Positions 32,032-47,000 of a DNA stretch of 64,000 bases are shown here, in pieces. The stretch's first letter is position 1. Every line of letters starts with the position of its first letter. Made by a program: the position numbers and the translations under genes. A model generated the notes under the pieces. It was given only the letters and a program-made list of their open reading frames with translations. It made no database searches and was not told the DNA's origin. Source of the stretch: Acanthococcus lagerstroemiae (Eukaryota; Arthropoda; Insecta; Hemiptera; Eriococcidae); NCBI GenBank assembly GCA_031841125.1, contig CM063106.1, positions 44,071,806 through 44,135,805 on the forward strand. Direction: 5' to 3'.

Positions 32032-35000
32032 GTGAGTATTTCTGTCTTCTTTATTGTTGATTTTAATTGTGTGAAGTCGCTGAGTTTCGGATCGGTCGAA
32101 TCAGTCAGTATAGGTATTAATTCAAATTTCAAAATGGTGAATAGATAAATCAGGCAAACTTTTCTATGATCACGTTTTTGAAGAACCAACTACTTCAAGT
32201 TGAGAAAAGTACAATTTTGGAAATAAAAATTGTTATGTTTACTTTTGCGAACTAATCAGAGCAGTGCTAGCCTCGCATATCTTATTCTCCTTAAATCTTT
32301 CCGGGTTATTAATCTTAAACTACAACCGAGGAGTTTTACAGATGTAAGTGAATGTTGTTATATTTCTTAGTCTCTCTTCTAATTCCATTTTGTTTCTACT
32401 TTCTTCTTAATTATATTTTTAAATTTGAACCTACATTTCATTGCTACTAAATTGTAGTCACTCCGCTCCTGTGTATGTCTTACAATCCAATATTTGATTT
32501 TTATATCTTCTTCTCGTCATAAATATAATCTAGTTGATATCTTCTTTCATCTCGCTTTTGAAGTGTCTTTTCTTCTCTCCTGATTTTTGAAGAGAGTGTT
32601 TCTAATAACTAATTTATATTCTTCACAAAGTTATGTGAGCTTCGATCCTCTTTTAGTTCGCTCTCCTGAAGCATGCTCCCCGTACATCGCTTCTTCTTTT
32701 CTTCCTACTCTGGCGTTCCAATCTCCCCTAATGATTAAATTTTCTTTTCCTTTTACTTTGCATCGGAAAAGTAATCTTTTCAAATCAAAAATAAATCTGG
32801 AAATCAAAAAATTGTTCTTGAAAACTTATGTTTGGAGTGTAGCCTTGTATGGATGTGAAAGGTGGACCAAAGGAAAACCAGAGAAGAGAAGGATCAAAGC
32901 TTTTGAGGTGTGGTGCTATGGGCAGATACTTAGCATTAAATAGACAGATAAGGTAAGAAATGAGGAAGTACTTAACACAGTAGGAAATAAAATGGATATT
33001 TGGAGTTGTCTGAAGAGAAGGAGAGATAAACTAATACGGCATAATTTGAGGCATCCAGGAATAATATCACTGCTGCTAGAAGGAAGAGTGGAAGGAAGGA
33101 ATTGGATAGGTCGGCAAAGATTCCAGTATATTCAGCACAGATAATCAAGGGTGTCAACTGTAAGTGTCATTACGAAATGAAAGAACTTGCACGAGATATG
33201 GAGAAGTGGAGGGCTGCATCAAACCAGTCGTAAGACTGATAACCTTATCATCAATACTTCTTTCTATTTCCTCTTCACTAAGTATATAACTTCTTGCCAA
33301 CATATAAACTTGGACTATCACTCTAAAGACTCTGGTTTACCTGAAATTCTCATCATTAATATTCGCTTACTATGTTGGGTATAACTTAGCACTCTATTCC
33401 CTACAGTTTTATTCATAATACCTCCTCCTGCTTCCCCTCTGCTGTATTAATTATACTATACTCTCTCGTCCAAGAATTAGTTTCGTCTGCCCATCTCACT
33501 TCACTAATTCCAATTATTTCTAATGTTAATATTTTCATCTCTCCCTTTAAGTTTCTAGTTTGCCTACCTCATTCAATGTCCTTATATTCCATGTCCCTAT
33601 TCTCAGTTCTAATAGTTTTTCACTGGATAGTCTTCGCCCGGACATCAAATGGGATACTTTTTACATCCAGAATTATGTATTATTTACTTTGTGAGTTGCC
33701 ATCATAATTGTTGTGGAGACGCATCTCCAGAGAAAAATACTGATGCAGTTTCCCCATGCTTTCATCAGGGTTTATCTGTCGGAGTTTCCTTCTCCTATGT
33801 GCTCGTAATTATTTTTTAAGCCCCCTCACCATGCCAAGGTAAAACACCAGGGAGGAAGTATTCACTTCGCATGAAATCATAACGTTTGGAGAATTTCATC
33901 AGCTGCATTTTTCTATAGTTCACCGTAATCTCTTTTACGGTTTTGTGATAACTGATCTTTTTTTTTAAAATTAATCTTTGAGTCCTTTCAAGGATTACGA
34001 CCGGATACCTAGTACTCACGTGGGCTCAGACGTCTGTTGCTGGTTACCCAGGCAATGGTTGAGTCGTACACCCCCCCCCCTCTCTCTAAAAAAAATTGGA
34101 AACTATAAATACTTATAATGTTATATTTGGCACAAAAAAAATTGGGCAGTGTTGGTTGCTTCTCTCCGTTCTCTGCTGGAAAAACGTCCCATGTTGTTCA
34201 ATTTTATAGAAATCCATGCGGTTGAACCCTTTCTCATCGGTCTTCTGCTCGACGCTGCATATCAATAGGAGAATGATGCAAGTAAAAAAGAAATTGAGCG
34301 TCCAAAGCGAAATCGTACTTTGAAGAAATGTTTTGGAACTTCCAAGTCTCTCTCTTGACTTCTTAATAGAGTTGCAAATGAATATTTCGGACACAAAGTG
34401 ATGTAAGACGACCTGGAAAAACTGACCGTCCAGGGGTAAGTGGAAAGTAGAAAATCTCTAGAGGACAGTTAACTACGCAGTACACGGACATCATGAAGCA
34501 AACCACTGAAATATCGTTGACGGACTGCACCAGGATGGCCCAGGATAAGAAGGTCCGAAGGGAGCTAGTCGACAGCATTCCATAGTCGCGATGCTCGGAA
34601 CCGAGTGAATGACGAAGAAAAAATTTTATGTCTCGGACGAAAAAAGCTAACTGATCTAGATAATCTTCTGTTTCGGATTATTTCATAAAGAAACTGGATA
34701 CAGACGTACAAATTGATGTAATACATACGAATTGAAAAATTTCTTCCCCGTTTTTTCGATCTTACGCGCTGGAATACGGACGATTAACGATCATACGCCA
34801 CACGAAATTAAAATATTTTACAAATAATAACAATTCCTAAAAATAATGAATTAGTAATCTACGTAAAGAAGAACTTTTTCTTTCGTTTCAGTCTTCGTCG
34901 TTGAGCTGTCGTTTCTATATCTAAGTCTATCTCTTCTGTCGTTAACTGTGTGGTAGTGGAAGGCTCTGTGGTTGTAGGTTTCGTTGTCGTCGATGTCGTA

Positions 35001-38000
35001 GTTGCTGTTGTCGACTCAGCGGTCGGGGGTTCCGTTTCTGACTTTGAAACTTTTACCGCCCCTGGTGCTGGCAGCTTTTGTTTCTGTTTGCCCGATTCGT
35101 ACTCGTTTCTTTGTTTTTTGATTTCGTTCCACCAGTAGTATATGCCGCAGCCAAGAAGAACTAAAGTAATTAGTCCTAATAAAAAGGCTAACAAGCATAA
35201 CAGGTTCCTCCATAGAAATGAGAGAAATTGCATTCTGTGCCTGCCAGTCTAAAAACTAACGAGCTATCGCTCGAGAACGATTTAGTAGAAGTGTGTACTA
35301 CTTGTTGCACCTACCACAAATGAGGAATGAGTTCGGTTCTGCCAGGAGAACGTGAAACTGAACGTCGAATTGGTGCAATATTAATAACATTAAGTATATT
35401 CGTTGTCGTCCCACTGGCGCATATATCACTCGGTTTTATCGACCAACGAAAGTTACAAAACCGATTCGCAAATTAAAATGATGTTTACGAACGGGTTCAT
35501 TTCTTCTTTTCTGTATATGATTTATCCTGGTATTGCGAAGTGTATTTTATTACATCGTATACGTATCGATTCGCAGCCGGTAATATTTCACCCGCGTCTA
35601 CGACTTACTACTGGTTGCTGAAATTTATCCATTTGTCGCGATGTGTTCCAGGACATTCGTTATTGCAGTTCGTCTGTCGCTGTGCAGACCATTTTCTGAA
35701 AAGTGAACAGCGACAAGTTCGTATCGAAGCGGTGCACACATGTAGTAAATTGCTGGGACTGGCGATTGAGTCGACCGCTACTCGACATTCGGAGACCGTC
35801 ACCAACACAGTGAGCGACGTGCTTGCTAAATTGTTGGTGGTTGCTATCATCGATACGGGTAAGTATTGTTGTGATCTAAAAATGGACGCTATTCAGCGTA
35901 AGGAAACCAACCAGCAAAATCTGTTTTTTGAGAACACGTGATTCGAAGTTCAAGAGCCATGTAGAAACTATATGACATAGCGTTTACTGATAACATTTTT
36001 CCAACGTGAGTACACATTTTTGAATCGGAGGCCCAATTTTGAAAAATGCTACTTTTCACGCTCTTTCTAACAATACTAATAACTCATTTTGTTTACACAT
36101 GTTGGTTGGTTCCCTTACGCTGAATAGCGTCCAAATGATCTGCGAGTTGCGATGACGTATGTGTTCCCTTCCAGCATTATGAATGAGTGAACGGATCCAG
36201 GAAGCAATTGAATTGCCAGTATTAAGCGTGTAAGGCCTTTTTTTTTTGCCAATTACATACTCGTTAAAATCTCGCTAGAAAATAATTCCAGTAAATTCTT
36301 CTGTATTCATTTCTGCCGCAAATGCTCTCTTACGAGAAATAAGCGAGTATTCAAATCGCGTAACCTTGAGACTCGATAGTTCATGAAGAATCTGTGGCTC
36401 TTTGTCTGTGCTGGACTGTGGAAACTAGCAATAGGACTTCTATCATGTTAGCTCGATGCAGTTTGTTTTGAAAGAGCCTGAAAACTTGATAAAAATTATA
36501 TTGGAAGTCGCCGGAATAATTGAAATGGCGGTGATGGAAACGTACTAACTCACACTTCTGTAATCTGAGAAACCCTCATTTCAAGTTTCGTTAACAAGTT
36601 TTCGATGGGAAATGTTTCCAGCTACTTCCTGAGAATTTTGTCACTGAAAAGTACATCTTTCAGCTCTCAGATCCTATATTTACTTTGTTCTAGAATTCTC
36701 CTATTCTACTTTTATAATCAGTTCAAAGTGGAAAGGATTTAGCACGTTTTCTTGGCCGGTTTTTATTCTCTCAAATGAAGTCCGTAGATTGCGTTATAAA
36801 GCTGGAAAAATTAATGATTAAAAATGATAAAGTAGTACTTTATCAAACATTTCAAGATATAAGTCGTGAAGGAGTAAAAAATTTCCACTCCTGATTCGTT
36901 GACAAAATAATATTAACCTTACACTTTGTGGCAACGGAAGTAAAAAGCGATGAAGTCGGCAAGTAGGACTCTGAATCAAAGTGGCTGACATCTAGCGGAT
37001 GTTTTGTGAAGCCTCATTGAGTGATCATGGAGAAAACTGTATATTACACACCAAGAATCAAAAGTAAGTGTTTACATGGCGGGGGAAAGTTTGCAAACGA
37101 GCGTAGCAAGTGAGCAATTCCCAAGGCATGTAAACTTACTTTTGGCTTTTATTTTGCAAGATATTTTTTATACTTAATGATCAGAAATTGCAATGTTTTT
37201 CGTCGAATAATTCACGAGGCAAACGTAACGACGGCTCGAACAGTGACAGTTGTACTACGTTGTGAATATTTAAATACGTTCCTAAGTCACTATCTGGCAA
37301 TTCGCTACGTGGCCGAGTGGTTAGAGACGTTGGATATACTCCAGTCAGATTTCTCGACAGACGCAGGTTTTGTGTGTAGCAGATACAGAAGTAGTGGCCA
37401 GCAATTTGTGCCTATATGTGCTTCCATGTAAAAACGTGACGCATCCTTTTACATTAAGGCACGTTTCCTTTAAACACAGGTTTTGTTAGCGCTCAATGCA
37501 TGAATAATAGCGCTTTTTTCCATCTGCAAAACACCAACTTGAAAATTGCCTTTCTGATCATGTAGTATAAAAATAAATAAATACGGTCGCGTTGGCAACA
37601 GATAAAGTACCTCTCATTTCTTACTTCACCACACTTCTATTAATTTTGCTACCTGACTTATTAAATTCTTAATCGTGAGTTCGAACATGTAGCTCCCTGC
37701 AGTTAAAATTTGAAGTATGTCTGTCATTTCTTTATTTTATAATGATTTTTTGAAAAAACCCTGTTTCCAATTTACGGCAATGTTATTTTCCTCCATGATC
37801 ACTCAACCTTTTATTAGGAGGTGCACATTAGCACTCCTACATTCCGTTCCACATTCCCAATAGCTCTGATAAGAAGGAAAGTACTGTAAACATAGATCCC
37901 ACAGATCCTATAGCCTCAGTCACACGGAGCATCTTTACTAGCTTCCACTTGCGAACCCTAAACATTCCAGCTACTAGCTTGTAAATTTCGAGCAGGATCG

Positions 38001-41000
38001 AAGTCGCACAACTACCTCGACAGTAAGGTTTACTAGCGACAAGTAATAGTCACAGTACGTATTTTTCATAGCTGCTACTAAAGTGGTAAAGTGGAAGCTA
38101 GTAAAGATGCTCCGTGTGACTCAGGCTTAAAGAAAGGTCTTCAGGGGGGAGCTCGACAACTTTGTGGCGCTCTCTACGGGCGCGGAATAAGCGTCAGCTA
38201 CATAACAGAGTAACACAGCAACACGGCTGCAAAATCAAATGAGTTTGATTTTATCACCGTGTTGCTACACAGAAAGTGTATCCGTGTGTGAATGTTTCCG
38301 GCAGCCGTGTTGTTATGTTGCTTGTTACGTAGGTTACGTCTGACGTTCTGAAATTTCAACCACTGATAGTTTAAACTGTAAAGAACAATCTCCGACCAAG
38401 GTCTCATACACGTGCTAACTTGAGTTAGCAAGTTTCCGTCACCGCCCTTTCAATTACAGTAGAATTTCGCTTATCAGCTCGTCAGTTATCCGCAACTTCA
38501 ATTATCTGTGCCCTTTAAAAGAAAGGCGCTTCGTTGTCATTAGAACAAAACAAAATGTCTGATTACATTTATTCTGCATTAAATAAACATAGAATTATTT
38601 TTGAACTCGTTCAGGTCATTTAACCCTTCTAAAGACTGTATTAAGACTCAGCTCATTAACGTAACACTATGTAATTGAAATACGTAAAGTCTCACTGAAG
38701 CGTTCTTTCAGACTCGTTCCAACTCATTCAAATTTGAGCGCCCAGTGAGGTGATGGAGAGAGTCAAAAAGCAGCAAAACGCATTACTCCTCAGAAAAATT
38801 GATTCGTTCATGAAAATGGTTGGCCTTGTGTCTGCCATTCAGCTTTGTTCCGTGCCAAGTAGTCCCGAAAGCGCTGTTGTCTTATTGTGAATTATTTCGT
38901 CAAAATTATTGTTGGTTTGCAGATGCCGAAGTTCGGCTGTCCGTCTTCGAATCGTTGGATGAGAGTTTCGATCATTATCTGGCGCAGTGTGAAAATCTGA
39001 CCGCCTTATTCCACGGATTGAATGATGAAAATTTTGAAATTAGAGAAATTGCATTATGCGTGGTTGGAAGACTGAGTTTGCTCAATCCGGCATACGTGAT
39101 GCCATCGCTAAGGAAGACGCTGATCCAGGTAATTATGGAAAACTGCTCGCTGCCTTACGGGTTCGCAGTTTCCCTTGAGAACGATGCTCACATCATCTAG
39201 GTTATTCCTGTTTACATTTTTTGAATCACCCAGAAGATAAAAACGAAACAAGGTGTACTCATCGCTCAATGATCGGGTGCACATACCACGTTATTTTCTT
39301 ATTTTATCCAGAAACCTTTTTCTGGTAATGCTCGCGTTTTCGAGGTCTTCTACAGCTGCGCAGTGCCTTTTTTCGTTTTTACGAATTTTTGGCTATGTTA
39401 GTATATGCCTGGATGCGCTAACGTGTTCGAATTGAAAATGTTCGTGTGCAGGTTCTGACTGAATTGGAACACAGTGGAATGGGACGTAACAAAGAGCAGA
39501 GCGCCCGTATGCTTGACCATCTCGCTGTCAATGCTCCTCGCCTTCTGCGTCCGTACATGCAACCTATTCTGAAGATACTGGTACCAAAACTAAAGGAACT
39601 CGAGCCAAATCCGGGCGTTCTCATCAGCGTTCTTACATGCGTAGGCGATTTAGCTCGGGTAAGATTGGAATAACCTTGTTAAAAAAAAAAAAAAGTCTGC
39701 ACTATATTCAGAGATTAGATGAATAATACGGATATGAATGCCACCCAGGTCAACGGTACTGAAATGAGGCAATGGATCAGCGAACTTCTGCCAATACTGT
39801 TGGAAATGTTGGGTGATGCGAGTTCGCCCGAAAAGAGGGGCGTTGCGTTGTGGGTTCTCGGGCAGTTAGTTAGCGCCACCGGTTACGTAGTTAAGCCGTA
39901 TAACGAGTACCCGACACTTCTGGACGTGTTGTTGAATTTCTTAAAAACTGAGCAGCAGCCTATCATACGGCGGGAAGCCATCCGCGTGCTCGGCTTACTC
40001 GGTGCCTTAGATCCGTACAAACATAAGATGAACTTAGGTCAAATCGATTCGACCATGTTGCTCTCGATGGTGGATACTTCGAAATCGGATGTCGAAATGG
40101 GCTTTGGTGAGTATGTACTTCGATTAGTTTGTTGGTCGGGTATAGTAGAGACTTTTTAAAGTATACTTTACAGTTACTCTATTTCATGAAATATGGACAA
40201 GTGTAAAGTTTCAGAGGCGGCGAATAGTATATTAATTCAAACCTAATGTTGAATATTCGTTTATCTGCCATAAGCTTCCGATTTTGACTCAAGTAATGCG
40301 CAGGGGTCTACAGATGACAGAATGACTAAGAAGCCTCCAGGCACCAGAATTTCCTGATAGATAATTTATCCGTGTGTGGCCGTCAATGTCCTGATAAATT
40401 TTAAATTGTCTTAACGAAGCCATGAGAAGTCTTAGCAAGTTTTAATAGGTCTTAATATAATCTTGGAGTATATGAATTTGTCGTCGTCGTCGTCTCCTTG
40501 TATTACGGTAGGCCTATTGGCTTGTCGGTGTTGAAAATACCGAACTGAATCCGAACGTGTCTACGAGCTTCTTTCTGGGTCTTCCTCAACAGCGCTTTGA
40601 TGTTGACATCTGTTTTGTGATCATTTGTGGTGTCCTTTCTTCAGCCATTCTTTCTACGTGTGAACGCCAGGTTTCTTCTATAGTCTTTCACTCTTTTCAG
40701 TATCGGTGTTATTCCTAGGGAGTTACGTTATATCTGCCAACCTTTTTCTTTCTCTCAGGGATACGCCTGCGGTTCTTCTCATGATTCTCATTTCAGCGGC
40801 AGTGATTCGTTTTTTATCGGCGTTTTTTAGTGCCCAGTTTTCGTAACCATAAGTTAATGTCCGCACAGCCAGTGTGTTGTATACTCGTATTCTTGTTTCT
40901 CTTCTTACTCTATTGGTCTACAGTATCCGATTTATAAGGCCCGTTATTCTGATAAATTTATATAGTTTTTTTGTCAGTATCTGCTTCACCTTTGTAGGAC

Positions 41001-44000
41001 AGGTCCATTCCTAGGTATCGGAAGGTATTGACTTGCTGTGCAATTCTGCCTATAGTCTCCCTTTGAAGGCTAGTGTTTTGGTTTTCGTTGTAGATATTTT
41101 CATGTTGAAAAGTTTCATGATTTCCTCGAGGCTGTGTACATTTCTCTGTAGCTCGTCTTCTGTTTCTGCTATAACCACTTGGTCGTCGGCAAATAAGACC
41201 GTTTCGAGGGATTTTCCGTCGCCTGTGTGAACACCTTTAGGTTTCTTTTCCATCCAGTCTCTTATGAGTGCATCGATATATACATTGAAAAGTATGCAGA
41301 GTAGTGGGCAGCCTTATCTAACACCTTGGTTGATGTTCACATACTTGGATTTGTCTTTGCCTATGTTGATGGTGATTTTCGTGCTCTTATATTCTTTTTG
41401 GATTATACGGATTAATATTAGTGGTATGTCGTATTCTAATAGTATTCTAAGAAGCTTTTGTCGATATACCATGTCGTACGCTTTTTCTAGGTCTATAAAG
41501 CACACATGCATTTCTAAATTAAATTCAATCCTTTTTTCCATAAGTAATTTAACGGTGTAGCTCGCATCTGTGCATGAACGGCTTTCGGAAACCATTCTGG
41601 CTTTCTAGCAGTTTTTCATCTACTTTTTCATTTGTTCTTTTGGCTAATATCTTCATGAAGATTTTGTAACAGGTGTTGAGAAGACGTATTCTGCGGTAGT
41701 TTTCGGCATTTTGCATACCCCCTTTCTTGAAAATTGATATTATGATGGCCTTCCGAAATTCTTCTGGTATCGATTCTTTCTCTAGTATGAGGTGGAAGAA
41801 TCTTAGTAGTCTATTCTTAAAGTGTATGCTACTGTATTTATGGAGTCCTGCTGGTATTCCATCTTTCCCTGGAGCTTTTGCATTCTTTGTTTTTTGTAGA
41901 GCTTCTTTCAGTTCATTTTCCTTTATGTCTTCATAGTCTGTTATAGTATCTTCTTCATTTTGTTCTTCAGTAACTCTGTTTGTACTCTTCCACAAGTTAC
42001 CATAATATGCCTGTGCGTCTTCTAATTTGAGATTAAGTAATCGTATTTGTTCATAGAAGTCGTTATTGATTCTTCTTAAGATCATATACATCTGTGGTCT
42101 CAGTTTGTACGTTTTTATACTATATCATAAAGGCGATGTTTACGTTGGTGTTTTACGGACGACTAGAAGCACCTATCATTCATGCATCGAGTGCTAATGA
42201 AACCTGCATGTAAAGTAAACGTCCCTCAGTGTAAAGCGTTTTTACATGAAAAAATTGCTGGCCAGTAATTTTGTTAAGGCTATAAAAGAACGGGTAGAGA
42301 CACGAAGACAAACTGGATCTGTAGCAATGGAACTGTCATATGAACGTGTGTAACTTCAGTTGCTAATATCTAGACAAATATTGCTGTTGATGAATAATTG
42401 AAGAGAATAAAATTTATCGTACTTGAAATTTCCTATCTAATGCAATATTTTTCAAGATCTTTTGGGATTATATTTTAGTCATTTTCCCTCTCTGCGTGTC
42501 TCATTGTGATATCACTGCAGAACGATAGATCCAGTTAGCTCTCTTGATGCTACCCATACTTATAGAGCCCTAATCTTGTATCAGGGAATCGAACCCGCGT
42601 CCACTGAAACATTTGACCTCTAACCACTCGGCCACGAAGCGAATTACAAAATAGCAAATTGAGAACGCATTTAAATATTCACGACGTAGTACAGCTGTTA
42701 CCGTTTGTTGTTGACCATCGTTACATTTTTGCTGGCCACTACCTGTGTATGCTGTTTGTGCACGTGAACAAACTGAAGACAAGACTGTGTGATACTGTAC
42801 TTTGTAGTAATTAACTCAGCAAATTAAATTTTTGAATTAATTAAGCACACAAAAATCACCTGTCTATAATTTATATAAATAAATAGATAGATAAAAAAAA
42901 TACAGACCATGTCAGCGAAAAAGATTGCCGCTTCTGATCAAGTAGTATAAAAAATATCTTCCACAACAAGAGCCAAAAGTGAGTTTACGTGACTCGGGAA
43001 TTGCTCACTCGCTACGCTCGTTCGCAAACTTTCCCTCGCCATGTAAACCCTCACTTTTGACTCGTGGTGTGTAATATACTATTCTTGTTCTACATGCGCT
43101 ACAAAATCACTCCAGCTACTTCACTGTAATTCTCGGGATTTTCTTTTAACCATTGCTGCTGCATTTCTATTATAATCAGCTTTGTCTTCCACTTTCTTTG
43201 TATTCATCCATTTCCGAAAAGCTGTCTATTTTTCTTTTACTAACCTTTAGATATCTTCATTCCAGTTTCTTAATCTTTTTGTTGGGATCTTAGAGCGTGT
43301 TGTGCCCAAACTTTCTTCTCTGTTTTAACGATGTGTTCGATGTTCGTGCAGGCTTCTTCGATGTTGCGGCTAGGGGAAATATTTTCAGCCACGATATCTA
43401 TGCGCCTCTGGTACAGCTATCTGGAGGTATCGTCATCTAAGGATCTTATTTTTGGTCTTCTTTTGATCTCTTCTTTGTTTTTATTTTTTTTTTTTTTGGC
43501 GCGTCAATCCGGAAGGTTCCGAGAACCAGTTAGTGATCAGATTCTAATATCTAAGCCGCGGTATGTTCGAATATCGCAGCACTCCTTTGCTGCTTTTTCA
43601 TCTGTGATTTTGTAGTCTAATAGCGAATACTGTCCACTTGCGCTCCAGGTAATCTTATGGGATACCTTATGTCGGAAAAAGGTGTTCATAATTCTTAGGT
43701 TGTTAAAAGTGCAAGTTTCAGTTAGATGTTTACCGTTCGTGTTAGTCTCGTCCACACCGAAAGTTCCAACTGTTCTTCCGATTTTCTGGCTGCCGACCTT
43801 GGCGTTTAGGTTTCCGGCGATAGTCAACTTTTCGTTCGGGTTCGTTTTTTGGATTGCCTTTTGCAAATATTCGTAGAATTCTTCGCTGATTTCATTTCGG
43901 CCTTCTTCCGGGGCGTATACCCCGCGATTATGGTGGTGTAGTCGTTAACAAACTCTATTCTGACTGACCTAGTTCTTATGTGGTGGATGTTATATTCTTA

Positions 44001-47000
44001 GATATTATCCTTGAGTGTCTTATGGACGCATATCATAACACTTCCTGCTGCTCTTTTCGTCTTTGGTACACCGCTGTATATCGTGACGTAATTTTTAGTT
44101 GAATCTGTGCCGCTACCCTTTTTCTTTGTTTCGCTTAATATAGCTATTTGGATTTTTCTTTCGTTGAGTTTTTCGTCTATCTGGTTTTCTTTACAGGCAT
44201 AACCTCTGATATTGAGTGTTCCTATTCTCAGAATTTCTTCTTTGTTTCTTTTGGGTTAGCGTGTGTTTGATTTTTATCCAGGGGGCCACCAACTCCTGCG
44301 TTCCCGTTATATCCGTCCGATCCGAGGCTTCTTTTGTTTTTGTTATGAGTACGATGGATTCGTCTCAGGTGGGTACCAGTCACGAGAGGTATATCCGAAT
44401 GGCAGGGTTGCTGCTTTCGTTAGGGCTCTATAGTTTCACCTGGGTATACTAAGCCACCATTTTGGTTCATAATGCGGCCGTCGATGCCGAATTGACTACG
44501 CGTTACGCTCCGCATAGTCGGATTCGGCATCCACGGGCGCAGTATGAACCAAAATGGCGGCTTAGTATACCCAGGTGAAACTATAGAGCCCTACTTTCGT
44601 CGTCTGGCTGGCGGTTTTGGTAGGTGAACTCCCTAAGGGTAGGGCAAAAGGGTAATAGGAGGACCAAGGGTAATGATTGGTTTTATTAGAAAAGTAGGGT
44701 TAGTTTAAGGAAAGGAAGGAAATGATAGTTACAGGCAGCTAGAGTTTCTGCCAGCCCCCTTATGTCATAAAATTATTCAGGATGCTTAAACGAGTTCTAA
44801 TTAGGTCCTATAAACGGAGTCTTAGAAGGTTTTAGCCGAGTTTTACGAAGTCTCGACAATGTTAATGATTCTCAAAGGATTTAATGACGCCTTACTACAT
44901 TCTGTGAGCTATTTTTATGTCTTTATGCCGTACTATTCCTCATCTTTTCGATTTACTATCAGTTATTTCCTAACCGGCCTGATGCAGTCACTATACCCGG
45001 CAACATTTCAATTGTTCTAGTCGACTTAACAAGTCCGATAGAGCTGATCTGAAGATTGGTGAAATAGAAAAATTCTTCGAGGTTGAGCTACACCTCGGTA
45101 TATGAAGCTGATGTCGAAGAAAAGAACTGACCACATCTGCTTGCCTTTTTTCTCTTGTACCCTGGACTAATTGTTTTCTGTCTGGACTAGTGGAAAATTC
45201 ACATTTATGTTGTGTACTTGTCCTTTAACGCTCTCAGAGCTCTGCATTGTATTGTGTGATGACTTGCAAAACGTAGCCTACATCATTTTTTCACGAATTT
45301 AGGGAATAGTTGTATTTAACTTAGGATCCTCCTGAGGTACCTCCTATTAAAAATATGTTATAAGTGCGTTGACATTGTTTGGAACTAATTATTCTGGCTT
45401 AATGTCGTAGAACTGACGACCAGTGAAATGTTGATAAACATGAGTTCTTCATCATTGGAAGAATACTACCCGGCCATTGCAATCGCAACCTTAATGAAGA
45501 TCATTAAGGATCCGACCTTGTCTCAGCATCACACGATGGTTGTACAGGTGAGCATGTTCAATTTCTGCGAGGCTCAGTTATGGAAGGCCTAAAATTGTGC
45601 GAAATTCAAATGTGTAGTTGGATCTTGGACTTAGTTGAGCTGTTTATCTAATTTTTACTACTTTATGTTTCATTCGTGTTTTCACACATTTTAGGCGGTG
45701 ACATTTATCGTGAAATCGTTGGGAGTGAAATGTGTACCCTATATCCAACAAGTAATGCCCAGCTTCTTGAATGTAATCAGAACAACGGAAGCCAGTTCGC
45801 GAGAGTTTTTGTTCCAGCAATTAGCCACGTTGATTGGTATCGTCAAACAACACATTCGTAATTATCTGGAGGATATATTTAATCTTATAAAGGTAGGTAG
45901 AAAAGTAGATTGTCGTAGAGATTCAAGAAGTGAATGTCTCGTAATTGTGAATTTAAACGTCTCATTTCAGGAATTCTGGGTACCAGGAAGTATGCTGCAG
46001 AGTACGTTAATTTTGTTGGTGGAACACATTGGGATGGCTTTAGGCTCGGAATTTAAGGTTTACTTGCCTTATTTGATGCCTCATATACTGAGGGTGTTCA
46101 CGCACGACACGAGTAAGGATCGATCGGTGACGATTAAGGTAAGCTCAGCTGGTTAGAATAATTCAAAAGGGGAAAAAAGTTATTTTCAAAAGAGTAGATT
46201 TACGGAGTCAGTAATTAATGAAGACTTTGGAGGACATGGGGGAGCGATCTGGAGACGGTTATCGATATCGAGTAGCTAAATCAATCAAAAATTTGTGTAT
46301 TTGACATCGTCTCCTTGGTATACATATTTATGCTGTGGTGAAGTTATCAACCATTACTACCAGTTCAAGTTCGTTTCGTTTTTGCATAGTTTTTCATCTT
46401 TCATTGAAGAAACTAAAAGTGAAGTCAGATATAAGGGCAAGTTTCAGTTCAAAAGAAATTAAGAAAAATTCCAAATGAGGATCCTGAGGTCACCAATGTT
46501 GCTAACAGTTTGTAAACTCGAAAAACCGTCAACTGTCGCACCCGAGAATTCCGCCTTGTGAAAGAAGAAGAAAGCGAAATAAAGGGCAAAGTGACCATTT
46601 CTCATGATTTTAGCTTCAAGTTGCAATCTAGTTGAAATTAGGTAACGGATTGAAGTTGATAATGGGGCTAATTGTTGCCTTTCTATTGTCTGGCAACATC
46701 TACTTGGCTAACTTTATTACCTTAAATAGTATAATTCGATGTCTCGAGATTCGGAAACGATATCTTTCGAACTTGACAGTTTTAACTAGTGACTCAGCTG
46801 ACAGGTATAGTTACCCTTTACAGGGGTCTCCAGTTCTTACACCTTTCCTTCTGTTTTCGTAATCCAAATTCTGTAAAAACTGAACGTTTACATTGTTTTC
46901 GTTAGTTCTGACTTCACATTTCGCATTTGTTGTTGTTCTTGCACTATTCGTCGATTTCTAGCGCATAAATTCTCATTTCAGATGTTGAGCGCTTTGCAGA

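Noticed and set aside
39719..39748. Start of exon 13 frame at 39719 ([10 protein letters not shown])
   Set aside because: These bases are upstream of the 'acccag' acceptor. Conserved TOR text begins at 39749 and the phase fits exon 12.
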